The notes under the pieces were generated by a model. The model saw nothing but the letters and a program-made list of their open reading frames with translations. It was not told the DNA's origin and searched no databases. From Chrysophaeum taylorii (Eukaryota > Sar > Pelagophyceae > Pelagomonadales > Pelagomonadaceae), in NCBI GenBank assembly GCA_029834535.1, contig JAQMWT010000004.1, forward strand, positions 46,309 to 110,308: a stretch of 64,000 nt of DNA, in the 5' to 3' direction. A program made the position numbers and the translations under genes. How positions within the stretch are numbered: the stretch's first letter is position 1; each line of letters begins with the position of its first letter. Below are positions 41,877-51,790 of the stretch, piece by piece.

Positions 41877-42703
41877 AGCGAAGCGATATGCTTTAACCTA
41901 TCTTCTTCGTATAGCCCATTGAGTTCGACAATCTTTTTAGGCTCATAGACGATATCTTCAGCAACCACGAGTTGTAATACGACATGATCGATGTGCTGCA
42001 AGTCATAGTCCATGACTTCTTGGAGAATATCTTGATTCGGATCACTTTGACTTAGGAAGAGGTGTCCGAGTTCGCCATAATCATGCGTGAAGGCATGCCT
42101 GTGACGAGACGCTAAGTGGTAGTGCTGATGCGCTGAGATGGCCCACAAAAGAGAGGAGCTCATACAACAGAATTCTTGGTTCCATTGACGCGCATAGTAC
42201 TCTGCCGGTGACAGTTCGTCATGGCACACATAGTTCTCGAGAACAGAATTGTCGTTGTCCAGGTGGTCGACCAATACAGATGAGTGGTGCGGCTTCCTTG
42301 GGAAGTCGACGCACAAGAGTTCTGCGTCGGTTTCTCTCTGCAGATCCAGTGCAGTGCCGCCCATGATACCATAGTCTTGTGTGGTATTTGCTAGGTGGCA
42401 TCCTTTCGGGACATCATTTGGCGGCCTAGCATCCCTTCTAATGTTGAGATCGGATGCGATGCTGGCGGCGTGGCCCTGGTGCAGAGCGCTCACACTGATG
42501 AGGAACATCAATGTGCTGGACATGTTGGCTGTGGCGTGAGCCGTGGATTGCTCCTGCTGGTATTTCCAGTTGCGACCTTGCTCTGAGGCGATAATGCGCC
42601 TGGTGAAGAGCTTTCCATCGTCAACACGTTTCGCGATATAGAGTTGATCCTTAAGGATGCGAACTCCGCGCTCGTCCTTGAGATCTGCCTTGAGTTTGTC
42701 ACT
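41877..42703 (-). pseudogene. Right Copia-2 pre-reverse-transcriptase linker
   Basis: Frame 42523-41870 and the preceding stretch match 28396-26470 of the left copy (SALHQGHAASIAS, DYGIMGGTALDLQRETDAEL, EVMDYDLQHIDHVVLQL). A TAG at about 42704 replaces the Gln of the left copy and ends the long upstream frame. Its 3' end is cut at LKHIAS by the SINE. Confidence 0.85.
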
Positions 42704-45700
42704 CTAGTTACGATGCACGATAACTGGAGTAAAACCTGAATCGTCGAGAACAACCTCTAGTCGATCATTTCGTTTGGGCATCGGAATGCTACCATCCGCC
42801 GGGGGTGGCCGGTTGAGAAACGAAAAATCCTGTCCAGGTGTCTCGTCGCTGACGGGACTTGGATCAGCAGCAGGGGTTGGATCCGGTTCTTTGTGCTCGT
42901 CGTCATCTTCAGGTTTGTCATCATGGGTGTCATCTTGAGTCTCGCCCTCATGTTTCGATTCCTGTCTAGCTTCCGGCATTTGCTGTTCGCTTATAGCTGG
43001 GAGCGGGTCCTCTTGCCGTGACTCTGTTGGGATCTGCGTGAGTGCTTTGATCCGTTCGATCTCCTTGTTGCGGTTGACTGGCATGTCTGCATCAACGTGG
43101 AAGTCGTTAGAGGTGACGATTTTTCCATATCGCCCCTGATGTACAAGCAGTAGGGAGCTATGAACATCACGGATAAATCGGTCCGTGCCGGGGAGGTTGG
43201 GGACGTAATTGTTGCTTGTGAGATAGGAGGCGGAGACGCTGGAGGGTTCCAGCTTGTGACTTTGAGGGTAGACAAAGGTGACAGGTTCACCAAAGGGAAG
43301 GAGCTTCAAGAGCGGTGCCATGGGTGACATGATGCGCCGGGGGACGGTGCAAGTCATGTTTGTGCGCGAGGGCAGTCCATGAGAGCGCTGGTTGTCGGCT
43401 TGGATCTTGCGCAGCAGAGCAAATGGGTGATAGTACTCGGCGGCAATGGACTTTCCTTCGATGCGGACACTGCGCAGATTGAGGAGGCGAACTACAGTGC
43501 CTCGGGTGTTTTCCTTTATGATGTTTTCCGCAAAGTTCCGCTGGTGGCGGTGGCGACCAATGATTTGAAACTGGATGCCGAGTTGCACCTTGAGCGGGTG
43601 GAATGCTTCGGAGCGGAAAGTTGAGAATGCATCGGATGATATAATTTTCGCGTTTACATCGAATTCGATCTTAATCACATTGACCACGTAGAGGATGCCA
43701 GCCAGAACGTCCTGTGCGTCTAGTTTCCGCATAAAATAGACCCACTTGTGTGCTGAGATAATACAGACAAAATGCATGATGTTGCAAAAGCCACCATAGC
43801 ATTTGCTGATGCTCGGGTATGAGACATCCATATGGGGATGTTGGCCAGGAGCATAGGCCAATTCATCCTGTGACCAGGAGTTGTTATTGTGACTGAAGCT
43901 TACATGCGATTGGCAGCGCTTGCATTCACTGCAGTCTTGCAGATACCGATCATCACCTGGGCGGAGATTCGTTACATTGGCGGCAATCGTGCGGCGAAGA
44001 ATCTCTGGTTGCTGGTGATGTATGCGGTGCCAGCGAGTGACCAAAAGCACTCCTTTGGCGTGCTGAATGGCGCCGGGCGTGTGCAAGGGAGGCAGAGCAG
44101 TAGTCGAAGCGCTGGGGGGACTGGGTCGCTTGTCAACTCGGACTTTAGCAACGGTTGCCTCGGCAAGAAGCGTCTCGAGGTTTTTCGATTTGTTTGGTTT
44201 GCGGATCGCATCATAGTGAGCATCTGCTACGGCATTGAAGAGGGAGGTGAGGTTGAGGTCCTCCTCTGCTAAGAGACGGCTGGAGATACTCAGGAAGAAT
44301 TCTGCAACCTGGTTGATGTCTCCGGGGCTGGGGATGCCATTGCGTATTGTTGCCCATTCGATGTGAAAGTTCACGTGGTGGTGCGATTCGTGGAGTGCGA
44401 GGACAGCGCTGTACTTTGCCTGCAGCATGTGGTGCGGGACGGCGTTGGCCAGTGCCTTAAACGCGAAGTACGGCGGGTGCTGTTGGAACAGGCGGAGCAG
44501 TTCCGGGTCCGAGTGGTGTCCAAACTTTGCGATTTCGTTGAGGGTCGCATAGCGGATGTGGTCTGGAGAGATCAGCAGCAAGGCGTTGGAGTAGCTCGTG
44601 TTGGTTGGGTACGAGCCAGTGACCGAGTAACACTTGGTGCTTTTCTGAAGCGTGTCTCCGATGTGGCCGACATAGTCCGCGTAAGTGGGACGTGCTTTGG
44701 ACATTATGAGTCCCTTGGGGTCATCGAGAGTAATTCGCCCTCGTGAGTCGATCGCGGCAAAGCCAGGATGCGAACGATTCATGTAGTGGACCCAAGTGGA
44801 CGGGCGCGAGCAGCTGTGAGCGGCGGCCAAGGAGGTGGTGTAGGCGACGACCAGAAAGGCGGTGCCCTTGGGAACATCCAGGGAAAAGGCGTGCGTTGGG
44901 GAGAAGACTGCGGGTTGATGTGAACAGTCCAATATCCGAGGGGGCCTGGAGTGTAGGGTGAGGGAGGCGCGGGGAAAATAGCCACAGGCGACGGCAGTAG
45001 CGACGGTGCCGGTGATGGCTCCATCCAAATGGTAAGCACATTGGGACTCTGAGGCATGAAAACAGCGGAGGGTGTTCCAAGCGGCGAGAGTGGGATGTTG
45101 CGACAAATGATTGTGCAGCAATGTGAAAACCAGTAGGTGGGAAATGTACTCCATGGTGGCGTAGGGGGTGCCGTCGGCATCTAGACCGAGATCCGTGAAG
45201 GGCTTGGTGAAGCGTGCGAGCATTTGGCAGATGCGGGCATTTTCGGAAATCGAGAGTTTGGAGGCGTTGGCGGGTGCGTAGGAAAAAGTGGCCTTGTGTT
45301 GGTAGTAGGTCAAGGTGGAGCGGGCCACAGTGCCACGAAGGGCGGGGTTGGCGATCCATAGATCGTCGGGGATAGTGTTGCTGGGGTCCAGAAGTGGAAC
45401 CATGCTCGGTTGCGATGTTAACCAAGGAGAAGCGTCTTTCTCGAGGTTGTAATCGGTTAGCGGGTGTCGGGCATAGACAGCGAGATATCGGGTTTTGCTG
45501 ATGGCGTCGCCGAAAGCGGAGGCATTGTAGACACCGGTGTGTTTGAAGTAACCTAAGCGCTGATAGCCTTTGGCGAGTTGGGTGTACTCGTGATGAGTTC
45601 GGGGGTTGGGAGGGACGTTCTCGACAATGGCGTAGGTCGGGAGCGTGCAGCGAACAAAGCGGATTTGTTCTGTGACGAAAAGGTCGGCGGTCACCGGAGT

Positions 45701-46243
45701 GGCGTCGCCGTCATATTCTTTCATTGCACTCAAATGTTGACATGGCAGTTTGAAAACCGCCAAGTCGAAATGGGGTAGTCGAATTTTGCCGGTTTGCAGA
45801 GCGGCATTGAGTTTTCGTAGATCGGCATAATGCTGAGCGTGCGGGAAGAGTTGTTGCGCGCGAGCGCGCATAATAGGGTGAATTTCACAGGTGACCACGA
45901 CAGTAATACGGTTGTCGAAGCGTTTGCGAAAAGAGATGAAACCTTCTTGGTGAAGTCCACCTGCAATAATAGCTGTTTTTAGCGGAGGGGGTTGTGCTTG
46001 CGCACAGAGGTCCGCTGAGGTAGTGAAGGCATATTGGACAACAGTACGCGGGAGGCTAATGAGGTCCGATAAAAATATGGAGTGATGCTGTAGCTTAGCA
46101 AAATCCAACATGTGAGATTGCGAGCGTGTCTTTGCGACGTGCTGTGTGATGTGTGCTAGTTCATCCTCGAGTGACATTCTTGTTCCAGTGTGAAAGCTAA
46201 CCACAGCGCGGAATGTTTGCTTTGGATGCGAGTGCATGGACAA
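42704..46243 (-). CDS. Right Copia-2 polyprotein: C5-DNA methyltransferase-like domain, integrase and linker
   Basis: A 1179-residue uninterrupted frame and the best-preserved gene here. Residues 88-260 are a DNMT-like domain: AIIAGGLHQEGF (91-102, motif I), VVTCEIHPIMRARAQQLFP (motif II, Glu120), FDLAVFKLPCQHLSAMKEY (motif IV, catalytic Cys168), TYAIVENVPPNP (motif VI, ENV 208-210), GVYNASAFGDAISKTRYLAVY (motif VIII region). About 330-700 is a conserved unknown region that may hold the target-recognition part and motifs IX-X. The integrase follows: WHRIHHQQPEIL...CSECKRC, then HMDVSYPSISKCYGG, KIISSDAFSTF and NFAENIIKENTRG as D, D, E. The start codon is arbitrary because the upstream coding sequence is cut by the SINE at 46318. 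It stops at a TAG where the left copy has Gln. Confidence 0.9.
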   Translation of the reverse strand: MSMHSHPKQTFRAVVSFHTGTRMSLEDELAHITQHVAKTRSQSHMLDFAKLQHHSIFLSDLISLPRTVVQYAFTTSADLCAQAQPPPLKTAIIAGGLHQEGFISFRKRFDNRITVVVTCEIHPIMRARAQQLFPHAQHYADLRKLNAALQTGKIRLPHFDLAVFKLPCQHLSAMKEYDGDATPVTADLFVTEQIRFVRCTLPTYAIVENVPPNPRTHHEYTQLAKGYQRLGYFKHTGVYNASAFGDAISKTRYLAVYARHPLTDYNLEKDASPWLTSQPSMVPLLDPSNTIPDDLWIANPALRGTVARSTLTYYQHKATFSYAPANASKLSISENARICQMLARFTKPFTDLGLDADGTPYATMEYISHLLVFTLLHNHLSQHPTLAAWNTLRCFHASESQCAYHLDGAITGTVATAVACGYFPRASLTLHSRPPRILDCSHQPAVFSPTHAFSLDVPKGTAFLVVAYTTSLAAAHSCSRPSTWVHYMNRSHPGFAAIDSRGRITLDDPKGLIMSKARPTYADYVGHIGDTLQKSTKCYSVTGSYPTNTSYSNALLLISPDHIRYATLNEIAKFGHHSDPELLRLFQQHPPYFAFKALANAVPHHMLQAKYSAVLALHESHHHVNFHIEWATIRNGIPSPGDINQVAEFFLSISSRLLAEEDLNLTSLFNAVADAHYDAIRKPNKSKNLETLLAEATVAKVRVDKRPSPPSASTTALPPLHTPGAIQHAKGVLLVTRWHRIHHQQPEILRRTIAANVTNLRPGDDRYLQDCSECKRCQSHVSFSHNNNSWSQDELAYAPGQHPHMDVSYPSISKCYGGFCNIMHFVCIISAHKWVYFMRKLDAQDVLAGILYVVNVIKIEFDVNAKIISSDAFSTFRSEAFHPLKVQLGIQFQIIGRHRHQRNFAENIIKENTRGTVVRLLNLRSVRIEGKSIAAEYYHPFALLRKIQADNQRSHGLPSRTNMTCTVPRRIMSPMAPLLKLLPFGEPVTFVYPQSHKLEPSSVSASYLTSNNYVPNLPGTDRFIRDVHSSLLLVHQGRYGKIVTSNDFHVDADMPVNRNKEIERIKALTQIPTESRQEDPLPAISEQQMPEARQESKHEGETQDDTHDDKPEDDDEHKEPDPTPAADPSPVSDETPGQDFSFLNRPPPADGSIPMPKRNDRLEVVLDDSGFTPVIVHRN

Positions 46244-46317
46244 CAGGCCATTGGTTTGGCGATTGGCGAGAACTATTGCTGTTTTTCCTATAATCTTCTT
46301 GTAATCGTGGGGATCCT

Positions 46318-46689
46318 TACCCTGATCGCAGACCGCATGGTTGCGATGGAGGACGGTGCCTCATGAATCCTGACCCTTGCGAGGGCATCCGCCCTCCCGG
46401 CGTAGGTTGGCACCTATTCGCCTCTCGGGCGGGCCGGTTGGCAGCCGGAACGTTCGCAGTGGGACGGGGTATGGCCGGGGGGCGCAGACGGAAGGTTATC
46501 GACGAGTTGGTTGTCAGTCACATCGCGGTCTCCTCGTCGCATGGCGACAAGCTTGATGATCACTCTCCGCCGACCCACCTTTCGGCGCCCCTCGTCTACA
46601 GGCCCGTGATTCCGGACTGGCTCCTGTCGGTCCGGCCTGGCTCCCATGCTCGGGAGAGGTCTGAAGTTAGTTAGTTAGTTAAGTTAGTT
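46318..46689 (+). mobile_element. SINE-like retroposon with perfect 15-bp target duplication
   Basis: About 372 bp, TTACCCTGATCGCAGACC to (GTTA)n. The flanking copies AATCGTGGGGATCCT at 46303-46317 and 46690-46704 are identical; the empty site is seen at the equivalent place in left Copia-2 (about 30903, AATCGTGGGGGTC). The clearest proof that this family moves as a retroposon. Confidence 0.92.
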
Positions 46690-46704
46690 AATCGTGGGGA
46701 TCCT

Positions 46705-47330
46705 CGGTCGACGTGTTTATAAGCTCATAAAGGTATGGTTCGTGTGGCAATGGCGGGTCGGTTGCTTGGACATTTGGAGCTTTGAGCTGCGATGTTGCTA
46801 TAACCTGTAGACCTTTTCTTATCGGAATTGCGAGACGACCAGAAATACGAGATATAAAGCGTAGCCGGTGGATTCTTTTATGTCGCTTGAGGAGAGATCT
46901 GCGGCCTGCAAGTACAACGGTTTGACACCGATGAAATGGCTGGTCAAGGTGCCTCTTCCTATGCGTATGGTGTGTTCGAGAATCCGGCGTATGGACTCGG
47001 GAACAAAGTGTCGAATTGTGCGGGTGAAGCAAAATGATGCGCCACCGTCAATTAAGGACGTTTCGGTGCCGGGTCCATTGCACCCGTGCAGCGAGCTAGT
47101 CTTCTTTGAGGTCTTGCCTGGAGTGTAAGTTGCACAAATAAAATCTGCGACTCTGGGGGAGATTGTTGATGATGTCGGGAAATTCGTCATCGTGAGGCTT
47201 GGTGCCTGATTGAGTAAGATGTGGTTGGCGGCACAGGCGTCGTCGGCAACCATCAGCGAAAAAGCTGACTCTGGTGGAGAGCACGCATGTAGTCACTGTG
47301 ACGTTGTGCGTGATCATCGGCAGAATCATC
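46705..47330 (-). pseudogene. Right Copia-2 aspartic protease
   Basis: Frame 47253-46819, minus strand: GTETSLIDGGASFCFTRTIR with DGGA, then LTSHFIGVKPLYLQAADLSS. It corresponds to 31463-30900 of the left copy. A shift near 46860 moves it into the frame running toward the methyltransferase, which is interrupted by the SINE at 46318-46689. Confidence 0.78.
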
Positions 47331-49490
47331 TTCGTCGTGGACTTCGGGGATGGTGTCGTCGTAGAGGCCTAGGTGTCTGTGGTCATCATAGAAACCGAGA
47401 TGGCCTTGGCCATATTTTTCGTCAGTTTCGCCCTCATCAGGTGGATCATCCTGAGGACGACGATAGCACCTGAAGAAACTCAGCGGCATCGCTATCGGCT
47501 TCGGAGAGAAGTATCTCCTCGGAGATGGTGGTGATGAGGTTGATTAGCTTGCTCATGCGCTCGGAGCTGGACGTGTGTTGGCGACCGGCTTGGCTGAGAT
47601 TCCGCATGGTTTGGAGCTTGCGACGGACTTCACGAAGGGGGACCTTGAATCGTTGGTCAGGAGTATATGGTTTGGGCGGATGCGGTTGGGTTGGGAAGTT
47701 GACCTTGCGAAGATGCGGGTGCTCGCGTTTGTCGGGGGTGACAGGAGCAGCACGGGGATTTTGCTTGTTCTTCTGTGGGGTGACAGGGGTGGCTTTGGGC
47801 TTTGGACTGTCATTGATGTCATAGTACGACGGAGAGCGAGGATTGTGAGGCTTTTCGGGGGGGGGCTTCTTGGGATGTCGTGTAAACGGCTTCCTTCTAT
47901 AGGCGTGTAATTGTTGGATGAGATCATTGTCGTCATCTTGATCGAGGTCGGCCTCGGCCTCCGTGAGAAAAACAGCGACAGGGCCGGTGTCTCCAGTGGG
48001 ATCCGGAGGGATTTCATCTTCGGAGGGAGAGGTGTAATCATCGTCTTCGGAGAGGTGGAGACCATGACGGCGGGAGTGAAAACGTGGATTGTCTTTGTCT
48101 TTAGTCGGCAGACGACCAAAGTCAGTGACGAATCGCAAAGGCCTGAAGTTGAGGATGGGATGAGGCTCGAGGTGAGCCCAAAAGTTGCGCTCAAACGTGG
48201 AGATGACTGTGATGCGAGCGATTAGCTTGGGAGGGTGATGGATGGCTTCCTTGTCTTCGTCGAGCAACAGCGAGTCGTTTGGAGTACGCAGACAGTTAGC
48301 AAGACGCGCGAAGCCCTTGATGTGTGTTGGGGCGCGGGAGTCAAGCAAGCTTGGGGGGTACTTAAAGCGAAGTAGTTGGTGGATTTCTTCGAGGATCTTG
48401 GCGTCGGAGAGTTGTAGAGAAGCATCGTTTGTAATCTGGCGCAGTTGCGGCTGGACATGACGCATATATTCAATATAGTGCGCGGGCTCGTGGATCTCCG
48501 GGTTGAACGTGAACGGCGTGTCCAGAAGGCATTATAGACATAATGCGTATGGTGGACGTGGTTCTGGCCCTTGTGCTTGTCGAGTGCGAGGCGAACTTGG
48601 AGTACGAATTCGAGTCCTATCGGATGGGAAGATCCGAGTGCGTCAATTTCGTCGTATGCTGGGTGCTTGACGGAGTCGCTACCGGCATGCAGGAAACGGC
48701 GAAACAGGGGGTGCACGGTCTCGCGGAGGTACACGATGAAGTCGGCTTCTTTTCCTTGAAGGTGAGGTTGGGTGATCGGGTACAACTTGCCTTTCGTCGT
48801 ATCGGTCGGGTCTTTGTCTTGGTCTTTTAGTTCTTGGGGTTTTGGCTCGTATACGTTCTCCAAGAAGTGTTTACCGAACGTGCGGTAGACGCCTTTGTAG
48901 TAGACGTAACGGGCTTGGAAGTCTTGCGTGTTCCCTGATGTAGCGTGGTGGTCGGGGTCTTTATCGTACTCTTTGATGCAGTGGCTGAGAAGAGCGTCAG
49001 CGAGATCGTTAGATCCACGCAAGACGGATTCCCACGTATAGAAGCCCTGCAGGAAACATTGGGTTGTGCCTGTTTTAGGCGTCACATGTTCAACGAACAA
49101 CTGCATGACACGAAACGAAAGCATTTGGGGCGTGACTTGTGCGGAGTCCATGGACTTGAAGACGGCGCTAGATGGGCCATTAAAGGTGTTAGCCTTGGTC
49201 TTGGGGTCTTGTTGAGCTGGAGGGGGGGGTGGAGCCGCAGCAGCGACGGCAGGTGGTGGTGCTCCTTGCGTAGCTTGCATTTGGGCGGCGAACGCGGTGA
49301 ATTGAGCATTGAATTCTGCCCTCAAGCGACCTTCTTGGTCTTTCATGGCTTGAGCATGTTCGGTCTTCTGAGTGGCCAACTCTTCTTGAAGTTCTTTATT
49401 GGCTGGCATCTTGTTTCGGTTCAGGAACGTCAGGGAGCGGAACTCTTCTGGAAATCCTGAGGCTCTGCTGATACCGGGACTGGTGCCCAA
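47331..49490 (-). CDS. Right Copia-2 Gag
   Basis: Frames 49490-48222 and 48465-47446 on the minus strand. Coiled-coil start (LQEELATQKTEHAQAMKDQE), Pro/Ala linker, capsid-like helical part (TPQMLSFRVMQLFVEHVTPK), then an acidic and basic tail with ATPVTPQKNKQNPRAAPVTP. A frame change at about 48520 divides it. The start near the LTR (MGTSPGISRASG) is shared with the left copy, supporting it as the true initiator. Confidence 0.78.
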
Positions 49491-49494
49491 TACC

Positions 49495-49688
49495 TAGAAA
49501 ACAGTAATTTCAACTGTGCTACCCTTCAGCAGAGCGTGAGAACAGTGGTAGTCTGCCCTCGAATCTGTCTCCTAAAACGAGGACAGCCGGTGTGAATAAC
49601 ACAGCGTTTTCTATCAAAAGGTGCTAAAGTTAAGGGAACTAACCCTATAATAGGGGTTACTAACCCTAATTCGGATTTTCTATCTCTA
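49495..49688 (-). repeat. 5' LTR of right Copia-2
   Basis: 194 bp, TAGAAAACAGTAATTTC to TTTTCTATCTCTA, with a 3-bp deletion relative to the 3' LTR. The inner edge adjoins the candidate primer site TTGGGCACCAGTCC (minus strand). Confidence 0.9.
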
Positions 49689-50500
49689 ATGACGGTGGAG
49701 TTCATCCGATCCCATCATAATATCGTCGACAAACGCGACCAAGTCCTTATACATCCATGTGGACAAATCGCTAGCCATCTGCTTACAGAAGAGAGCTCCT
49801 GCTGTTTTCACTCCCAGAGGCAAGCGCAAGAAACTATGGGCTCCAAGTGGACTAACCATCGTGACGGCGTCCTGAGCGGCGGCGTCCAAACGTAGGTTAT
49901 GATAACCCCATCGAATATCAATGCACGTCCGCCAACGGCGCATGGCAAGAAAAGCCATGCATCATCTTGACGAATATTCGGCCAACTGTCATTGACCAGC
50001 TGTTCATTGAGCTGACGCAAGTCAATTACAGCACGAAAAGCATTCGACGTCCCGGCCTCTGCTCCCTTCTTAGGCAGCATCAGTACAGGGCATCCCCACG
50101 GAGAGTTCGCCGGTCGGATGACTCCATCGCGACAACACTCGGTGATCTGCTTTCTGAGACACTCGAGCTTTGCTGGCGTCAACCTATAAGGCGTCATCTT
50201 GATCGGTCGTGGGTTTTCGTCTTTAAATCGCAGAGAAACCGGCGGCGAATCCACGGGTCTCATAATCGGATCAAAAAAGGCCCACGCGTATTGCACGCAG
50301 TGGCTCAGCATCATCTTCGCATCCTCATCCAGATGCGGGTTGTCGGGAATTCCCAATTCTCGAACAACCTTCTCGACTTCTTCCTTCGTCGGAGTTGCGA
50401 CTTTCATCTTCGTTGTCCTTGACGTGCTCCGGCGGCCGCGATAACGGTGCACCGTCCGAGCGGCGCGGCACATCCTTCCATGGCACATCGAACTTTTCTT
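49689..50500 (-). pseudogene. Gypsy-2 reverse transcriptase, N-terminal part
   Basis: Minus-strand frames 50488-49808 and 49958-49686: PRPIKMTPYRLTPAKLECLR, WPNIRQDDAWLFL, then (in the next frame) DIRWGYHNLRLDAAAQDAV and VAFVDDIMMGSDELHRH (motif C, about 49735-49700). It is cut at 49689 by the right Copia-2 and continues at 40594 and 18150. A shift occurs near 49960. Confidence 0.88.
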
Positions 50501-51200
50501 CGTATTTGAACCTCACCTCAGGGTGGCTCTTGTTGATCTTTTCACCTTTGACGCTCACATTCGGCTCGCTCCTTACTTTCGGCTCCTGTTCAGGTTCATG
50601 ATCCGGCGGAACGTCCACTTCTGATTGTCGGGGAGGCCCAGCAGAAGAAGCATGAGCCGTCCCCGGCGCATCTGTTGGAAGCGGAAGCACAGATACTTCT
50701 GGCCGTTTCCATTTGGTGGGATCCCGGGGATCATCTCCCGACACCCACTTAACGACACGTGTAGGCGCATTCAACAGCGGAATCTGTACGTGACGAAGGG
50801 TGGTGTCGGCAATTTGCAATTACTGCTCAGATGATCGATCTGTCGGGCTCAACGCGATCGGCAGGACTTCGCCACTTTGGCGGGAACCTCTGGTCACGGA
50901 GTTGTGCAGATCGACTGCTAAAATCGCAAGAGTGTATGGAGGGACGACAGACGCTAAGTGCTCGAATGAATCTGTCTTAGACAGGTCAGCCCAATCATGG
51001 TCCAGCGGCATCGTGAGCAGCTCTGCCGTCATCTGGAGAGTCAAAGGCTGAGTGTCCGAGCGGTGCGGTCGTAAGCGGAGAGGAACTCGCGTAACGGTGC
51101 GAGCCGTATATGTAGCGTCTCGGGACGAACCTAGATTATTCAGCTGGAGCAGGTGGCGTTCATCTGCGTAACCTAATGCAGCAGCAAATTTCTGTTGCAT
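50325..51200 (-). pseudogene. Gypsy-2 linker between methyltransferase and reverse transcriptase
   Basis: Frames 51200-50820 and 50819-50325. The first starts with KFAAALGYADERHLLQLNNL, probably the last methyltransferase motifs, and goes on with LASVVPPYTLAILAVDLHNS. The second is Pro-rich and ends in the TKEEVEKVVRELGIPDN-like segment. Matches 12720-13640 of Gypsy-1. Confidence 0.65.
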
Positions 51201-51790
51201 GTTCGCACAGGTCTTCGGAGCCTCTTGCAGGTGCAGTGGGTGACTGGAGACCTACAACCGCACGCGAGAGCTCATCAAAGTGGGCGTGATATCATGAAAA
51301 TTGACGACGTACACGTAAGGGTGTAAGCGCGCTATATAAGAAATAATGGTCGCCTCCTGTTCAATCAGCCACATCATGAAGCCAGCCACTTTGCACAGCT
51401 TCATCGTCCAATTAGTGGCCGTAACCCCCCTGCCAACATCTCTGGACGTCAAGTTGCAGAGTGCTGAATGAACGCAGGGTGGAGACGCGACACACATCGA
51501 CGATGACCATTCCGCTTCAGGCAAACAAGCCTTGATCAATCGGAGGGTCGTGTCATATCGTCCGCAGAGCGTGTGCTGAACCACAGGTATCTTCGGGAAA
51601 TTCTTTTGATTAATCTTGTTCGCAGCTGTTGAAGAGTCAAGAGCAAGGACGACTCCAAACGACGTCCCGCACAAGTCATTCGCACGTTGCAGCCGCTAAA
51701 GTACTGCCTCCGGCGCCGCTAAATAGCATCACTACCTTGCGATACGTGATCGGCTGCCATTGGACTTTTTCAAATCTTCGGCGAATCTCG
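51050..51790 (-). pseudogene. C5-cytosine DNA methyltransferase-like domain of Gypsy-2
   Basis: Motif I VVMLFSGAGGSTL (about 51740-51700) ends the frame 53415-51676. After a shift, frame 51674-51252 has GVVLALDSSTAANKINQKNFP (motif II/III), SSSMCVASPPCVHSALCNL (motif IV; Cys codon at 51474-51476), HPYVYVVNFHDI in place of the ENV motif, and LMSSRVRL (motif VIII-like). The motif VI glutamate is missing, as in Gypsy-1. The single shift between motifs I and II is the only visible lesion in the catalytic half. Confidence 0.88.

Larger units (their letters stand above)
40600..49688 (-). mobile_element. Ty1/Copia family-2 retrotransposon, right copy
   Basis: LTRs at 40600-40796 and 49495-49688 (TAGAGA...TCTCTA; the 5' LTR starts TAGAAA). 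Perfect target duplication ATGAC (40595-40599 and 49689-49693). Same order as the left copy: Gag, protease, DNMT-like, integrase, linker, RNase H. The reverse transcriptase core (about 1 kb) has been replaced by a SINE-like copy at 41515-41876; another SINE-like copy is at 46318-46689. LTRs differ at about four bases and one 3-bp deletion. Confidence 0.92.
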
